Below are positions 28,618-37,891 of a stretch of 44,840 nt of DNA, one piece after another. This DNA comes from Betaproteobacteria bacterium (GTDB lineage Bacteria > Pseudomonadota > Gammaproteobacteria > Burkholderiales > Casimicrobiaceae). Both the position numbers and the translations under genes were made by a program. The stretch is taken from NCBI GenBank assembly GCA_013298045.1, contig JAAFJI010000003.1, positions 1 through 44,840 on the forward strand, written 5' to 3'. The notes beneath the pieces were generated by a model. It did no database searches. It saw only the letters and a list, made by a program, of their open reading frames with translations, and was not told where the DNA came from. Each line of letters starts with the position of its first letter. The stretch's first letter is position 1.

Positions 28618-29907
28618 TCATGAGCGATCCACCCGCTGCGCAGCACTCGCAACAAACGCGCGCGGTTGGTAGTTCTCAAAAAAATGCAGCAACGCTTTCG
28701 TCGCGATATCGGCATCCTCCGCCGTCATCGTCTCACTCGGATGATGCGAAATGCCACCGTTGCCACAGCGCACGAAGAGCATCGCAATTGGGCAGACCTT
28801 CGGAAACTCCATCGCGTCGTGCCCTGCGCCGCTCGGAAGATGGCGAACTGGAATGCCTTGCGCGGCAATCGCGTCAGCAAACTGCTGCTGCAAGTCGGGA
28901 TCACAGGGCGCAGCGTTCAATTCGAAATACGGATTTGCCTCCACACGCACGCCGCGCCGCTTGGCGATCTCACTAAACTCAGCTTGAATCGCCTCAATCG
29001 CTGAGCGCCTCATTAAATCGTCCCCGGAGCGGACGTCAACACTAAACTCAACATCCTGTGGAATTACGTTGATCGCCCCGGGTAATGCGGCAATGCGACC
29101 CACAGTTCCTACGAGACTTCCGTTCTCGCGACAATGGCGCTCCACAAACAAGATCATCTCGCTCGCAGCGGCCAAGGCGTCTTGTCGCACATTCATCGGC
29201 ACCGTGCCCGCATGCCCCGCAAGCCCCGTCACTCTCACGGTCATCCGTGTCGCGCCAGCAATTGCCGTGACCACCCCCAGTGCCAAATTTTCATTGAGCA
29301 GTGTTGGCCCCTGTTCGATGTGACTTTCAACAAACGCGACGACTTCGCCATGCCCTTCATTACGACGATCGAGCGATTGCCACGCGTCGGGGTCGCCGCC
29401 AAACGCAGCAATCGCCTCACGCATCCTCACGCCGTTTGCGTCTTTCTTCTCAAGCCACGCCGGATCGAAGTTGCCTGCCATCGCTTTGCTGCCGATCAGC
29501 GTCACACCAAAGCGCACCCCTTCTTCATCGCCAAAGCCAACGATCTCGAGCGTATACGGTAAACGCTTGCCTTGCCGATTCAATTCCTTCACGCACGCAA
29601 TCGGGGAGAGGATGCCAAAAAGCCCGTCGTACTTCCCGGCGTTGCGCACGCTATCCTGATGCGAACCCGTCATTACCACAGGCGCGAAAGGCACACCGGC
29701 TTCATAGCGCCCCACGATATTGCCAAACGCATCGTAGCCCGCGCTCATGCCCGCGTCGCGCATGAGCCCAATCAAATAATCGCCCGCGAGCTTGTGCTCT
29801 TTCGAGCAATACGTGCGCGTCACGCGCGGCGCATCCTCGGTAAACGTCGCGAGGACGTCGGCTTGTTTGAGGATGTCTGTCCCGAAGCGGATTTCGTCAT
29901 TCGTCAT
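28618..29907 (-). CDS. allC: Allantoate amidohydrolase / N-carbamoyl-amino-acid hydrolase-type M20 enzyme
   Basis: Zn/Mn-dependent M20 enzyme of 429 residues, most likely hydrolysing allantoate to ureidoglycine, CO2 and ammonia. Motifs of the AllC/HyuC branch: VVMTGSHQDSVRNAGKYDG (metal His and Asp), FGDEEGVRFGVTLIGSKA (catalytic Glu), ESHIEQGPTLLNE, the lid GLAGHAGTVPMNVRQDAL, and the C-terminal SGAGHDAMEF and GGISHHPSE. N-carbamoyl-L-amino-acid hydrolases share these. The allantoate assignment rests on the allantoinase gene 3 nt upstream on the same strand, which makes one operon. The stop codon abuts a REPIN. Confidence 0.88.
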   Translation of the reverse strand: MTNDEIRFGTDILKQADVLATFTEDAPRVTRTYCSKEHKLAGDYLIGLMRDAGMSAGYDAFGNIVGRYEAGVPFAPVVMTGSHQDSVRNAGKYDGLFGILSPIACVKELNRQGKRLPYTLEIVGFGDEEGVRFGVTLIGSKAMAGNFDPAWLEKKDANGVRMREAIAAFGGDPDAWQSLDRRNEGHGEVVAFVESHIEQGPTLLNENLALGVVTAIAGATRMTVRVTGLAGHAGTVPMNVRQDALAAASEMILFVERHCRENGSLVGTVGRIAALPGAINVIPQDVEFSVDVRSGDDLMRRSAIEAIQAEFSEIAKRRGVRVEANPYFELNAAPCDPDLQQQFADAIAAQGIPVRHLPSGAGHDAMEFPKVCPIAMLFVRCGNGGISHHPSETMTAEDADIATKALLHFFENYQPRAFVASAAQRVDRS

Positions 29908-29910
29908 TGG

Positions 29911-30846
29911 TCATTTGTCCTTGCCGTGCGGATGCACGGCTCTCCAATGCCGCGCAATATCAATCCTTCGCGTCACCCACACACGATCATGTTTCTCAAT
30001 GTGATCGAGGAAACGAATCAACCCAGCCATCCGCCCAGGGCGACCAAGCAAACGGCAATGCATGCCGATCGACATCATCTTCGGCGCATCCTCGCCCTCG
30101 GCGTAGAGCACGTCGAACGTATCGCGTAGATAGTGAAAGAAATGATCCGCCGTGTTGAAGCCTTGCGGTGAAGCAAAGCGCATGTCGTTCGCGTCTAACG
30201 TGTACGGAACGATCAATTGGGCAATCGTCTCGCCATTAGATTTCGTAACGGGCATGTAGAAAGGTAAATCGTCGCCGTAGTAATCGCTGTCGTATTCGAA
30301 GCCGCCATGATCGGCGACGAGGCGATGCGTATTTGGGCTATCGCGACCGGTGTACCAGCCGAGCGGCCATTGTCCGCCGGTCATCTTGCGAATGATCTCG
30401 GTGCCCTTCGCGATGTGTTCGCGCTCTGTCGCTTCATCCATGTGTTGATGATGAATCCAGCGATAACCGTGACACGCGATTTCGTGACCGAGCTCGCAGA
30501 ATGCAGCCGTTAATTCCGGATGCCTCTCCAGCGCCATGGAAACGCCAAACACAGTAAACGGCAAATCGCGCTTCGCAAACTCGCGCAAGATACGCCACAC
30601 GCCTGCGCGCGAGCCGTATTCGTAGATCGATTCCATCGACATATGCCGCGCTTCATATGCCGCCGCGCCGATGATTTCCGAGAGAAACTGCTCGCTGGCT
30701 CTATCGCCGTGGAGCACACAGTTTTCCGCGCCCTCTTCGTAATTAAGCACGAATTGCACGGCGATCTTGGCGCGCTGCGGCCATTTCGCATGCGGCGGAT
30801 TGCGCCCATAACCAATTAAATCTCGTGGATAAATTTCGTTCACCAT
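29911..30846 (-). CDS. puuE: PuuE-type allantoinase (polysaccharide-deacetylase fold)
   Basis: Metal-independent allantoinase of 311 residues from ATG 30846 (MVNEIYPRDLIGYGRNPP). It opens the hydantoin ring of allantoin to allantoate. The PuuE branch of the NodB/polysaccharide-deacetylase fold is recognisable by VQFVLNYEEGAENCVLHGD, SMESIYEYGSRAGVWRILRE, LGHEIACHGYRWIHHQ and PLGWYTGRDSPNTHRL, ending with MMSIGMHCRLLGRPGR. The ORF track start at 30888 adds 14 doubtful residues. It precedes allC by 3 nt. Uricase and transporter genes are not in the window, so the ureide branch is only partly represented here. Confidence 0.92.
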   Translation of the reverse strand: MVNEIYPRDLIGYGRNPPHAKWPQRAKIAVQFVLNYEEGAENCVLHGDRASEQFLSEIIGAAAYEARHMSMESIYEYGSRAGVWRILREFAKRDLPFTVFGVSMALERHPELTAAFCELGHEIACHGYRWIHHQHMDEATEREHIAKGTEIIRKMTGGQWPLGWYTGRDSPNTHRLVADHGGFEYDSDYYGDDLPFYMPVTKSNGETIAQLIVPYTLDANDMRFASPQGFNTADHFFHYLRDTFDVLYAEGEDAPKMMSIGMHCRLLGRPGRMAGLIRFLDHIEKHDRVWVTRRIDIARHWRAVHPHGKDK

Positions 30847-30936
30847 GCAATCACAACGCTTTTTCTCGGAATCAACACACGCCGACATAGCGATGCTACA
30901 AATTTGGTGGTGCGACGCAGCGAGCCTGCCGGAAGT

Positions 30937-31863
30937 TCAGCGCCCGGTGAGTGTACGCAACAACCATTTTGCGCGATCTTTTCTTGCCTCGTCGTTTAGC
31001 AATTCGTCTGCGTCGTACATTTGCCTGGATTTCGGCTGCGATGCCGCGCGAAACAAATCGACCTGTTCCAGCGTTTGGACCCACTGATCGCTCGAACCGA
31101 ATTGAAAATGTATCTTCGCAGGCGCAGCAAATCCGACCCATTTCTCCGGATCGAGCGGATCAATCGAATTCAAATAGTCGCCCCACTGCGGTTTGGCAAA
31201 GCTTTCCCGAAACGCTTTGGCGCGCGGCTGCTCGGTCACCTGCAGCCAGCCGCTCGGCTTGCCCGGCGGGCTCATCAAGAGCGCCCCGTCGATACGCGCA
31301 TCGACGGCTGCCAGCAATGCCGCCGCCCAGGCACCGAAGCGATGACCGACCACCGCAATTTTTTTCATGTCGTATTCCGGTCGGGTGCTTGCCCAGTCGA
31401 GGGCGCGCCGCGCATTCACCACCGCGAGTCGAATCGATTCGGCGTCGCCCGCATTGTTGTTTTCGCGGTGTACGTAAGGCTGCTTGAACGGCAATTCGAC
31501 CAGTAGCGAGGCGATGCCCTCACGCGCGAGCGCCTCGGCTTCCTGTTGAAATCCTGCGCGTTTGACCTCCTGACCCTCGCGGTGGAGCCAGAGCACCATC
31601 GGCCGTTTGCCGGGCTTTCCGCCGCGCACCATCGGATCGACGACCGTGAGCTCGACCGCGTCGCCCTCGGGGGTGACGAGCTTCCACTCGGTCAGGTTGC
31701 AGCAATTGGTCTTCGCAAAAGTGCCGCCGGACATCGCGTTCGGTGCCGATTTCGCATATTCGAAACGCGCCGCCTGCTCGGCGGGCGCCTTTGCAATGAC
31801 AAGCGGTGTAACCAGACTTGCACCTGCCGCGAATAAGAGCGAGACTATCGAGACTTGTTTCAT
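30937..31863 (-). CDS. Exported alpha/beta-hydrolase-fold protein lacking the nucleophile serine
   Basis: Protein of 308 residues with a signal peptide ([22 protein letters not shown]). The fold resembles dienelactone-hydrolase or acyl-peptidase-like enzymes: [53 protein letters not shown] and a late [12 protein letters not shown] containing the expected Asp. The nucleophile elbow reads [11 protein letters not shown], so the central Ser of GxSxG is Arg (codon CGC, one change from AGC). No compensating nucleophile is evident, so it may be non-catalytic or newly decayed. A Cys pair (TNCCNL) follows the signal peptide region. It is divergent from msrP, with 56 nt between the starts. Confidence 0.75.
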   Translation of the reverse strand: MKQVSIVSLLFAAGASLVTPLVIAKAPAEQAARFEYAKSAPNAMSGGTFAKTNCCNLTEWKLVTPEGDAVELTVVDPMVRGGKPGKRPMVLWLHREGQEVKRAGFQQEAEALAREGIASLLVELPFKQPYVHRENNNAGDAESIRLAVVNARRALDWASTRPEYDMKKIAVVGHRFGAWAAALLAAVDARIDGALLMSPPGKPSGWLQVTEQPRAKAFRESFAKPQWGDYLNSIDPLDPEKWVGFAAPAKIHFQFGSSDQWVQTLEQVDLFRAASQPKSRQMYDADELLNDEARKDRAKWLLRTLTGR

Positions 31864-31919
31864 CCATTCCTCCTGCGGGAAACACGCGGGCTGCGAATGA
31901 AATCCGGAAAGCCGAGCGT

Positions 31920-32879
31920 ATGTTGATCCGCAGTTCTAGCGCAAATCCTATTCTTCCGTCCGAAATCACATCGTGCGAGCTATTTGCCGCGCGGCGCGAT
32001 TGGCTTAAATCCGCACTCGCCGTCGGCGGCGTGGCGGCGCTGCCGGGGCTTGCCGCATGCAGCGCAGAGGCGCAAGGTGTGAAGCTCGCTGGCGTCAAAG
32101 CCAATCCGCTGTACGCCATCGCCGATGAAAAGCTAAACAAAGCCGAAGAATTCAAAAGCTATTGCAATTTCTACGAGTTTGGCACCGACAAAGCCGATCC
32201 GCCGGTGATGGCCAAATCGCTAAAAACCCGTCCGTGGACGATTGCGGTCGAAGGCGAAGTGCTGAAACCGCAAGTGCTTGACATCGACGCACTCTACAAA
32301 CTCGCGCCGCTTGAAGAGCGGGTTTATCGGTTCCGCTGCGTTGAAGCCTGGTCGATGGTGATTCCGTGGGTTGGTTTTTCCCTCTCGGAACTCATCAAAA
32401 AAGTCGAACCGAAGGGGAATGCGAAATACATCGAATTCGTAACACTCGCCGACAAAGCGCAAATGCCAGGGCTGCGCTCCTCGGTGCTCGATTGGCCCTA
32501 CGTCGAAGGGCTTCGTATGGACGAGGCCATGCATCCGCTCACCATGCTCACGCTCGGCGCGTTTGGAGAGATGCTCGCGCCGCAAAACGGAGCGCCGGTG
32601 CGTATGGTGATTCCCTGGAAATACGGGTTCAAAAGCGGTAAATCGATTGTGAAAATCCGGGTTGTCGAGAAGGAGCCGAAAACTGCGTGGGTCAAAGCCG
32701 GACCCGGCGAGTACGGTTTTTATTCCAATGTCAACCCAACGGTCGATCATCCCCGCTGGTCGCAAGGCAGCGAGCGGCGTATCGGCGAATTCAGCAAGCG
32801 GAAAACGCTCATGTTCAACGGCTATGCCGACCAAGTCGCGTCGATGTACGCCGGGATGGATTTGCGCAAATTCATCTGA
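31920..32879 (+). CDS. msrP: Periplasmic methionine sulfoxide reductase, molybdopterin catalytic subunit
   Basis: MsrP (YedY) of 319 residues, repairing oxidised methionines in envelope proteins. A twin-arginine signal (R25-R26 in [14 protein letters not shown]) exports the folded molybdoenzyme. The molybdenum ligand is C140 in [18 protein letters not shown]. Family blocks [48 protein letters not shown] and [17 protein letters not shown] are all present. ATG 31920 is chosen to give a standard N-terminus; the ORF track start at 31818 overlaps the divergent gene. The heme partner msrQ lies downstream at 33514, but an extra small membrane-protein gene is inserted between them. Confidence 0.95.
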   Translation: MLIRSSSANPILPSEITSCELFAARRDWLKSALAVGGVAALPGLAACSAEAQGVKLAGVKANPLYAIADEKLNKAEEFKSYCNFYEFGTDKADPPVMAKSLKTRPWTIAVEGEVLKPQVLDIDALYKLAPLEERVYRFRCVEAWSMVIPWVGFSLSELIKKVEPKGNAKYIEFVTLADKAQMPGLRSSVLDWPYVEGLRMDEAMHPLTMLTLGAFGEMLAPQNGAPVRMVIPWKYGFKSGKSIVKIRVVEKEPKTAWVKAGPGEYGFYSNVNPTVDHPRWSQGSERRIGEFSKRKTLMFNGYADQVASMYAGMDLRKFI

Positions 32880-33016
32880 TCGCGCGACGTCAAACGCTTT
32901 TTTTTCGCGCCCCTTGATGTCGATTGGCGCACCGCGACGGCGCTTCGTCGCAGCGTCTTTGACGATGCGTACCCCTTGAGATGGAATGAAGCTGTCGCCG
33001 CTTCAAGGATCGTCTC

Positions 33017-33424
33017 GTGGACAACACCACTTACTACGCCACTTATCTTCCTCTCGCCTACGCGCACCTCGCAACCGTGCTGCCCGCTTTCGCGATCGGC
33101 ACCTACATGATGTTTGCGCGCAAAGGCGATCGCTTTCATCGCTTTTTAGGCAAGGGCTACATGCTCTTGATGTTAGTCACCGCGATCATTACGCTCCTCA
33201 TGCCTGCCGCTGTCGGACCTAAGTTTCTCGGGCACTTCGGATTCATTCACCTTTTCAGTTTGCTTACTTTGTATTCGGTGCCGCAAGCGTATTTCGCGGC
33301 GCGTAGCCACAACATCAAAGCGCACAAGTCCGCCATGATTGGGCTATACATCGGCGGACTTCTTATCGCCGGGGGCTTCGCGTTCATGCCGGGGCGCCTG
33401 TTGCACGCCTGGTTGTTTACGTAG
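33017..33424 (+). CDS. Four-helix membrane protein, DUF2306-like
   Basis: Integral membrane protein of 135 residues with four hydrophobic segments (around residues 10-33, 45-66, 75-95 and 105-128). A conserved-looking His/Arg set lies in the loops: GDRFHRFLGKGYML, LGHFGFIHLFSLLT and ARSHNIKAHKSAMI. This pattern (HR..G..., IH.FS..., HR..M.) is that of DUF2306-type proteins, which may bind heme or quinone; I am not certain of the family. The start is GTG 33017, supported by AAGGA 7 nt upstream. It lies between msrP and msrQ on the same strand, which suggests a link to the MsrPQ electron path. Confidence 0.78.
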   Translation: MDNTTYYATYLPLAYAHLATVLPAFAIGTYMMFARKGDRFHRFLGKGYMLLMLVTAIITLLMPAAVGPKFLGHFGFIHLFSLLTLYSVPQAYFAARSHNIKAHKSAMIGLYIGGLLIAGGFAFMPGRLLHAWLFT

Positions 33425-33513
33425 GGAGCGTTTTGTAACAAAGCGGCTGCAATCGTCGAATTCATCGCGGAGAATCTGCGCTAACCTGCGCGATCCACGA
33501 TAAAAATTCGGCG

Positions 33514-34140
33514 ATGCCTTTCCTAACGACTACTCAACTCCGCAGCCCATCGCAGGTCTTTGTTCAGCGCGCCAAATGGCTCTTGATCGTGCTCGCCGCG
33601 CTGCCGTTTTTGCGGCTCGCAGTCGGTGCGCCGCTTGGCTGGCTTGGCGTCAATCCGATTGAGTTCATCACACGCTCAACGGGCACTTGGACCATTGTTT
33701 CGCTTGTGGTGACGCTCTCGATCACGCCGCTGCGACGGCTGCTCAATTGGCCGTGGCTGGTAAGGCTGCGCCGAACGACCGGGCTCATCACGTTTTTCTA
33801 CGCGTTTTTGCATTTCATGACCTGGCTCTGGCTCGATCGCTTTTTCGACTGGACCGACATGGTCAAAGACATCGTGAAGCGACCTTTCATCACGGTCGGA
33901 TTCGCGGCGTTTTTGCTCTTGATACCGCTCGCGCTCACTTCGAACAACGCATCGATTAAGCGACTGGGCGCACGCGCCTGGCAGCGACTGCACTGGTCGG
34001 TGTATGCAATCGCTGTGCTTGCGGTGTTTCACTTCATCTGGCTCGCACGCAGGAATCCGAACGAACCGTATATCTACGCAGCGATCTTCGCTTTGTTGCT
34101 CGGTGCGAGGGTTTACTGGAAATTCTCGAAAAACAAATAG
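33514..34140 (+). CDS. msrQ: MsrQ heme-binding membrane subunit of MsrPQ
   Basis: Inner-membrane b-type heme protein of 208 residues that passes electrons from the respiratory quinone pool to MsrP. Hydrophobic segments include WLLIVLAALPFLRLAVG, IVSLVVTLSITPLRRL, GLITFFYAFLHFMTWLW and FAAFLLLIPLALTSN. Heme-ligand histidines are in FLHFMTW, RLHWSVYAI and VFHFIWLA. YedZ-type text (ITRSTGTWTIVSLVVTLSIT, RRTTGLITFFYAFLHF) is clear. A 260-nt AT-rich gap without a gene follows before dadA. Confidence 0.94.
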   Translation: MPFLTTTQLRSPSQVFVQRAKWLLIVLAALPFLRLAVGAPLGWLGVNPIEFITRSTGTWTIVSLVVTLSITPLRRLLNWPWLVRLRRTTGLITFFYAFLHFMTWLWLDRFFDWTDMVKDIVKRPFITVGFAAFLLLIPLALTSNNASIKRLGARAWQRLHWSVYAIAVLAVFHFIWLARRNPNEPYIYAAIFALLLGARVYWKFSKNK

Positions 34141-34400
34141 CTTTTTCTTAGAATGCCCCGATGAATCGCACTTGTACTCAGTAAATGTATGACTACAATA
34201 TTTAAGTCCAATTAGCTAGAACGTTTATTTTATTTGGCAAATATAGATTTAGCTGTTAGCGCGCATTGTCATCTCGTTTTCGCCATACGGAAAAGGCATG
34301 CGCGCTAGCGCGACGCCGACGAACTTCCTAGCATTACGGCATCAATCGTTTTACGGCTTGATGCGCGCGATCCGCGCGTCGGCCGACCAAAGTGCAAACC

Positions 34401-35696
34401 ATGCGCGTTCTTGTTCTCGGTGCCGGAATTCTCGGCGTACACACAGCCTACTTTTTGCGTCAACGCGGCTTTGAGGTGACGGTCGTCGATAGGCAGCCCG
34501 GTGCCGCGCTCGAGACGAGTTTCGCCAACGGCTCGCAGATTTCGGTGAGCCAATCCGACCCCTGGGCATCGCCCGCAGCACCGCTCAAGGTGCTCAAGTG
34601 GCTCGGCAAAGAAGACGCGCCGCTCTTGTTTCGACTGAAGATGGATCCGAATCAGTGGCGCTGGGGGCTGCGCTTCCTCTACGAGTGCCTGCCAAGTCGC
34701 ACTGAGCACAACACCTTGATGGCGATGCGCTTGTCGGAATATTCGCGTCGCACCTTGCAGCAAATGCGTCGTGACACCGGAATCGAATACGACCACGCTG
34801 AAGCCGGCATCATGATGATTCATTCGACACAGCAGAGTTTCGAGGCAGCGGCCGAAGGCGCGCAGCTTCTGATTCGCAACGGCGAGCGCCGCGACGTGCT
34901 CTCGGTTGCCGACGCAGTCAAGATTGAGCCTGCGCTTGCGCATACAGCGCCAACACTCGCTGGCGCGATTTATGCGCCGCACGACGAATCAGGCGACGCC
35001 TACAAGTTCACCACCAAACTCGCGGCACTCGCGCAGAAGATGGGCGTAGAGTTTCGCTACGGCACAACCGTCGAGCGAATCGAGAGGGGTGGCGGCGCGG
35101 TGACCGGTGTCCGCGTCAAAGACGACGCAGGTATGCACACACTCACCGCCGATGCCTATGTCGCTGCCCTTGGCTCCTACACCCCTGCGATGCTGCGCGG
35201 GGTAGGCGTCGACGCGTTGGTCTATCCGGCCAAAGGCTATAGCGCGACGCTGCCGATCGCGAAGCCGAAGAACGCGCCGAAGGGCTCGATTACCGACGAC
35301 GAAATGAAAGTGGTGTTCACCACGATTGGCGATCGTCTGCGTATCGCGGGGACGGCGGAATTAAACGGGTTCGACCTCTCGCTTAACCAGGTGCGCTGCG
35401 AGGCGTTGACCAAACGCGCGAAGCATCACTTTCCCGATCTTTGTCGCTGGGACGAGGTGAAATACTGGACAGGTCTGCGACCTGCGACGCCGTCTAATTT
35501 GCCGATCATCGGCCGTACGCGGGTGCAAAATCTCTTTATCAATACCGGCCACGGCACGTTGGGCTGGACCGAAGGGCCCGGTTCCGCCAAAGCCCTGGCC
35601 GACATTGTTGCTGGCGAAGCCCCCGAGGTCGATTACGCATTCTTAAACGCCCCCGCTCGTAAAATTGCAGGCTCTACGATCCCACGGGCTGCCTGA
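34401..35696 (+). CDS. dadA: D-amino acid dehydrogenase, small subunit
   Basis: FAD-dependent membrane-associated dehydrogenase of 431 residues that oxidises D-alanine and other D-amino acids to keto acids. The FAD motif is VLVLGAGILGVHTAYFLRQR, followed by GAALETSFANGSQISVSQSD, YAPHDESGDAYKFTTKLA and the C-terminal WTGLRPATPSNLPIIG plus NTGHGTLGWTEGPGSAK. ATG 34401 is preferred over the GTG at 34392. It ends 1 nt before the GTG of the D,D-carboxypeptidase gene, so the two are translationally linked. With dat further down, the cluster processes D-alanine released from peptidoglycan. Confidence 0.93.
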   Translation: MRVLVLGAGILGVHTAYFLRQRGFEVTVVDRQPGAALETSFANGSQISVSQSDPWASPAAPLKVLKWLGKEDAPLLFRLKMDPNQWRWGLRFLYECLPSRTEHNTLMAMRLSEYSRRTLQQMRRDTGIEYDHAEAGIMMIHSTQQSFEAAAEGAQLLIRNGERRDVLSVADAVKIEPALAHTAPTLAGAIYAPHDESGDAYKFTTKLAALAQKMGVEFRYGTTVERIERGGGAVTGVRVKDDAGMHTLTADAYVAALGSYTPAMLRGVGVDALVYPAKGYSATLPIAKPKNAPKGSITDDEMKVVFTTIGDRLRIAGTAELNGFDLSLNQVRCEALTKRAKHHFPDLCRWDEVKYWTGLRPATPSNLPIIGRTRVQNLFINTGHGTLGWTEGPGSAKALADIVAGEAPEVDYAFLNAPARKIAGSTIPRAA

Positions 35697-35697
35697 C

Positions 35698-36918
35698 GTG
35701 AAATCCCGCCCTGTTGTTGCCGCAATCTTGATTGCGGCGCTTTTGTCGTCGCCGACGACAGCGCAAGCACCTGCGGTCGCTCCTGCGACTGCGCCACTGG
35801 TCACAGGCGCGCCGCCGCTGCCGGTCGAAAATGTCGATACGGTGATTGCTCAGCCCTTCGTCGGTCTGGCCGCCTATCTGGTTGTCGAAGCCACCAGCGG
35901 TCAGGTGCTCGCCGAATCGAACGCAAAAAAGCGCCGCGATCCGGCCTCGCTTACCAAGTTGATGACGGCGTACATCGCCTTCGATGCGCTCTACCAAAAG
36001 CAGCTCAGCTTGAGCCAGCGCCTGCGCATGCCGGAGCGGGCGTGGAAGGCAGACGGCTCACGTCTGTCGATTCAGCCCGGCACGCCGGTCACGACGGAGG
36101 ATCTGGTGCGCGGTCTGCTGGTGCACTCCGGCAACGATGCGGCGGTTGCGCTGGCCATCGCAATCTCCGGCAATGAAAGCGATTTCGTTGCGCGCATGAA
36201 TCGCGAAGCCAAGCGGCTTGGCATGGAGGACACCAACTACCTGAACCCAACGGGGCTATCGCAGCAGGGTCATCATTCGAGTGCGCACGACATCGGCATT
36301 CTCGCGCTCGCGCTGTTGCGCGACTATCCGCAGTACGCAAAGTTTTTTGCCGAAAAGTCGTTCACGCTTGGCGGGACGACTTACGAAAACCGCAACCGAT
36401 TGCTCGCGCTTGACCCAACGGTTGACGGCATGAAAACGGGGTTCACGGACGCGGCGGGCTGGTGTCTTGTGGCAACCGTTTCGCGCTCGCCGCGAAAGCT
36501 GGTCGTGGTCGCACTCGGTGCGGCCAACGAAAACGCTCGCATCAGCGAAACGCAAAAGCTCATCGACTGGGCATTCACTGCGTATCAGCCGCGCCGCTTC
36601 TACGAGGCTGGCAAAGCAATCCAACAACTGGAAGTCTGGAAGTCGACCGCAAACTTAGTTCCCATCGGTTTTCGCGATGACGTGACTGCAATCAATATCG
36701 CAGGGAAGACTCACGAAATTACGACGGAATTGACTATTCCTGAACCTGCGATGGGACCTTTCCAAGCAGGCGACAAGGTCGGGACGCTGCGCGTCAAGCG
36801 TGCGGGCAATTTGCTCTACGAACGTGACGTGGTTGCATTTGAAGCCGCACCACAAGCGCCAATGTGGAAGCGCATGTGGCACGGTTTTCTGTTATTCCTG
36901 AAGAGTATTTTCAAATGA
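35698..36918 (+). CDS. dacC: D-alanyl-D-alanine carboxypeptidase (PBP5/6 family)
   Basis: Low-molecular-mass penicillin-binding protein of 406 residues that trims the terminal D-Ala from peptidoglycan pentapeptides. It has a signal peptide (KSRPVVAAILIAALLSSPTT) and the three active-site motifs SxxK (S84-K87 in DPASLTKLM), SxN (S144-N146 in HSGNDAAVA) and KTG (K246 in GMKTGFTDAAG). The C-terminus ends in an amphipathic anchor (WKRMWHGFLLFLKSIFK) that attaches it to the outer face of the inner membrane. The start is GTG 35698, one base after dadA; the ORF track start at 35665 lies inside dadA. The stop overlaps the dat start (ATGA). The choice of dacA, dacC or dacD name is not decidable. Confidence 0.94.
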   Translation: MKSRPVVAAILIAALLSSPTTAQAPAVAPATAPLVTGAPPLPVENVDTVIAQPFVGLAAYLVVEATSGQVLAESNAKKRRDPASLTKLMTAYIAFDALYQKQLSLSQRLRMPERAWKADGSRLSIQPGTPVTTEDLVRGLLVHSGNDAAVALAIAISGNESDFVARMNREAKRLGMEDTNYLNPTGLSQQGHHSSAHDIGILALALLRDYPQYAKFFAEKSFTLGGTTYENRNRLLALDPTVDGMKTGFTDAAGWCLVATVSRSPRKLVVVALGAANENARISETQKLIDWAFTAYQPRRFYEAGKAIQQLEVWKSTANLVPIGFRDDVTAINIAGKTHEITTELTIPEPAMGPFQAGDKVGTLRVKRAGNLLYERDVVAFEAAPQAPMWKRMWHGFLLFLKSIFK

Positions 36919-37760
36919 TTTTTTTGAACGGCAATTGGATGCCGATTGAAGACGCGAAGGTAAGCGTGCTTGATCGCGGCTTTATCTATGGCGACGGGGT
37001 CTACGAGTATGTGCCGGTCATTAAACGCAAACCGTATCGTTTGCTGCCGCATCTGAAGCGCCTGGACAACTCGTGCAAAGAAATCGGACTCAAAAATCCT
37101 TATTCGATCGAGCAGTGGACCGCGATCATTCACGACATCATCGCGAAACAAGCGTTTGACGATCAGGGCGTTTATTGGCAAGTCACTCGCGGTGTTGCCA
37201 AGCGCGATCACACGTTTCCAAAAGACACCGAACCGACGGTGTTCATGATGTCAAACCCGTTACCGAAGCTCACCCAAGCACAAATCGATAACGGCGTTGC
37301 CTGCTACACCTACCCCGATTTGCGCTGGCATCGTTGCCACATCAAATCGATTTCGCTTCTCGGTAACGTGCTCGCGCGGCAACATTCGGCAGAGCTTGGC
37401 GGTATCGAATGCGTGATGATTCGCGACGGCTTTATGACCGAAGCCTCGGCGTCGAACGTGTTTTGCGTGTTCGGCGACACCATCGTCTCCCCGCCAAAGG
37501 ACAATCACATCCTGGGCGGCGTTACGCTAGATGGCGTGATGGAGCTTGCGCAGCAAAGCGGCTTCAAGCTCGTCGTGCGTCCCGTGCCCGAGGCCGAGAT
37601 GTGGGCTGCCGACGAAATGTGGCTGTCCTCATCTAGCAAGGGCGTGCTTGCGATCACCTCGCTCGACGACAAGCCAGTCGGCAACGCGTCGCATCGCGGC
37701 AAACCGGGGCCGATGTTCAAGAAGATGTACGAAGTGATGCGCAAAGACATGGGGCTTTGA
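36915..37760 (+). CDS. dat: D-amino acid aminotransferase (class IV PLP enzyme)
   Basis: PLP-dependent transaminase of 281 residues interconverting D-alanine and D-glutamate with their keto acids. The Schiff-base Lys is K144 in RCHIKSISLLGNVLA, matching the Bacillus D-amino acid transaminase site. The fold-IV starts (FLNGNWMPIEDAKVSVLDRG, FIYGDGVYEYVPVIKRKPYR) and GFMTEASASNVFCVF are present. ATG 36915 overlaps the dacC stop by ATGA; the ORF track start at 36864 is inside dacC. The DUF493, lipB and lipA genes follow. Confidence 0.92.
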   Translation: MIFLNGNWMPIEDAKVSVLDRGFIYGDGVYEYVPVIKRKPYRLLPHLKRLDNSCKEIGLKNPYSIEQWTAIIHDIIAKQAFDDQGVYWQVTRGVAKRDHTFPKDTEPTVFMMSNPLPKLTQAQIDNGVACYTYPDLRWHRCHIKSISLLGNVLARQHSAELGGIECVMIRDGFMTEASASNVFCVFGDTIVSPPKDNHILGGVTLDGVMELAQQSGFKLVVRPVPEAEMWAADEMWLSSSSKGVLAITSLDDKPVGNASHRGKPGPMFKKMYEVMRKDMGL

Positions 37761-37891
37761 CCGGACGAACCTAAAAACGCCGATAGCGCCGTTGCGTTCG
37801 CCTCCACGCATAATGCGTACTGAGTTTGTACTGTCTTCGACTCCGCGCCTAGCTCTCGACATTTTGATGTTCGCCCCTATCTGGCGTTTCT

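Noticed and set aside
34141-34400. AT-rich gap searched for tRNA, ncRNA or a riboswitch
   Set aside because: No cloverleaf, conserved aptamer or terminator pattern was found. It is probably only the dadA promoter region.
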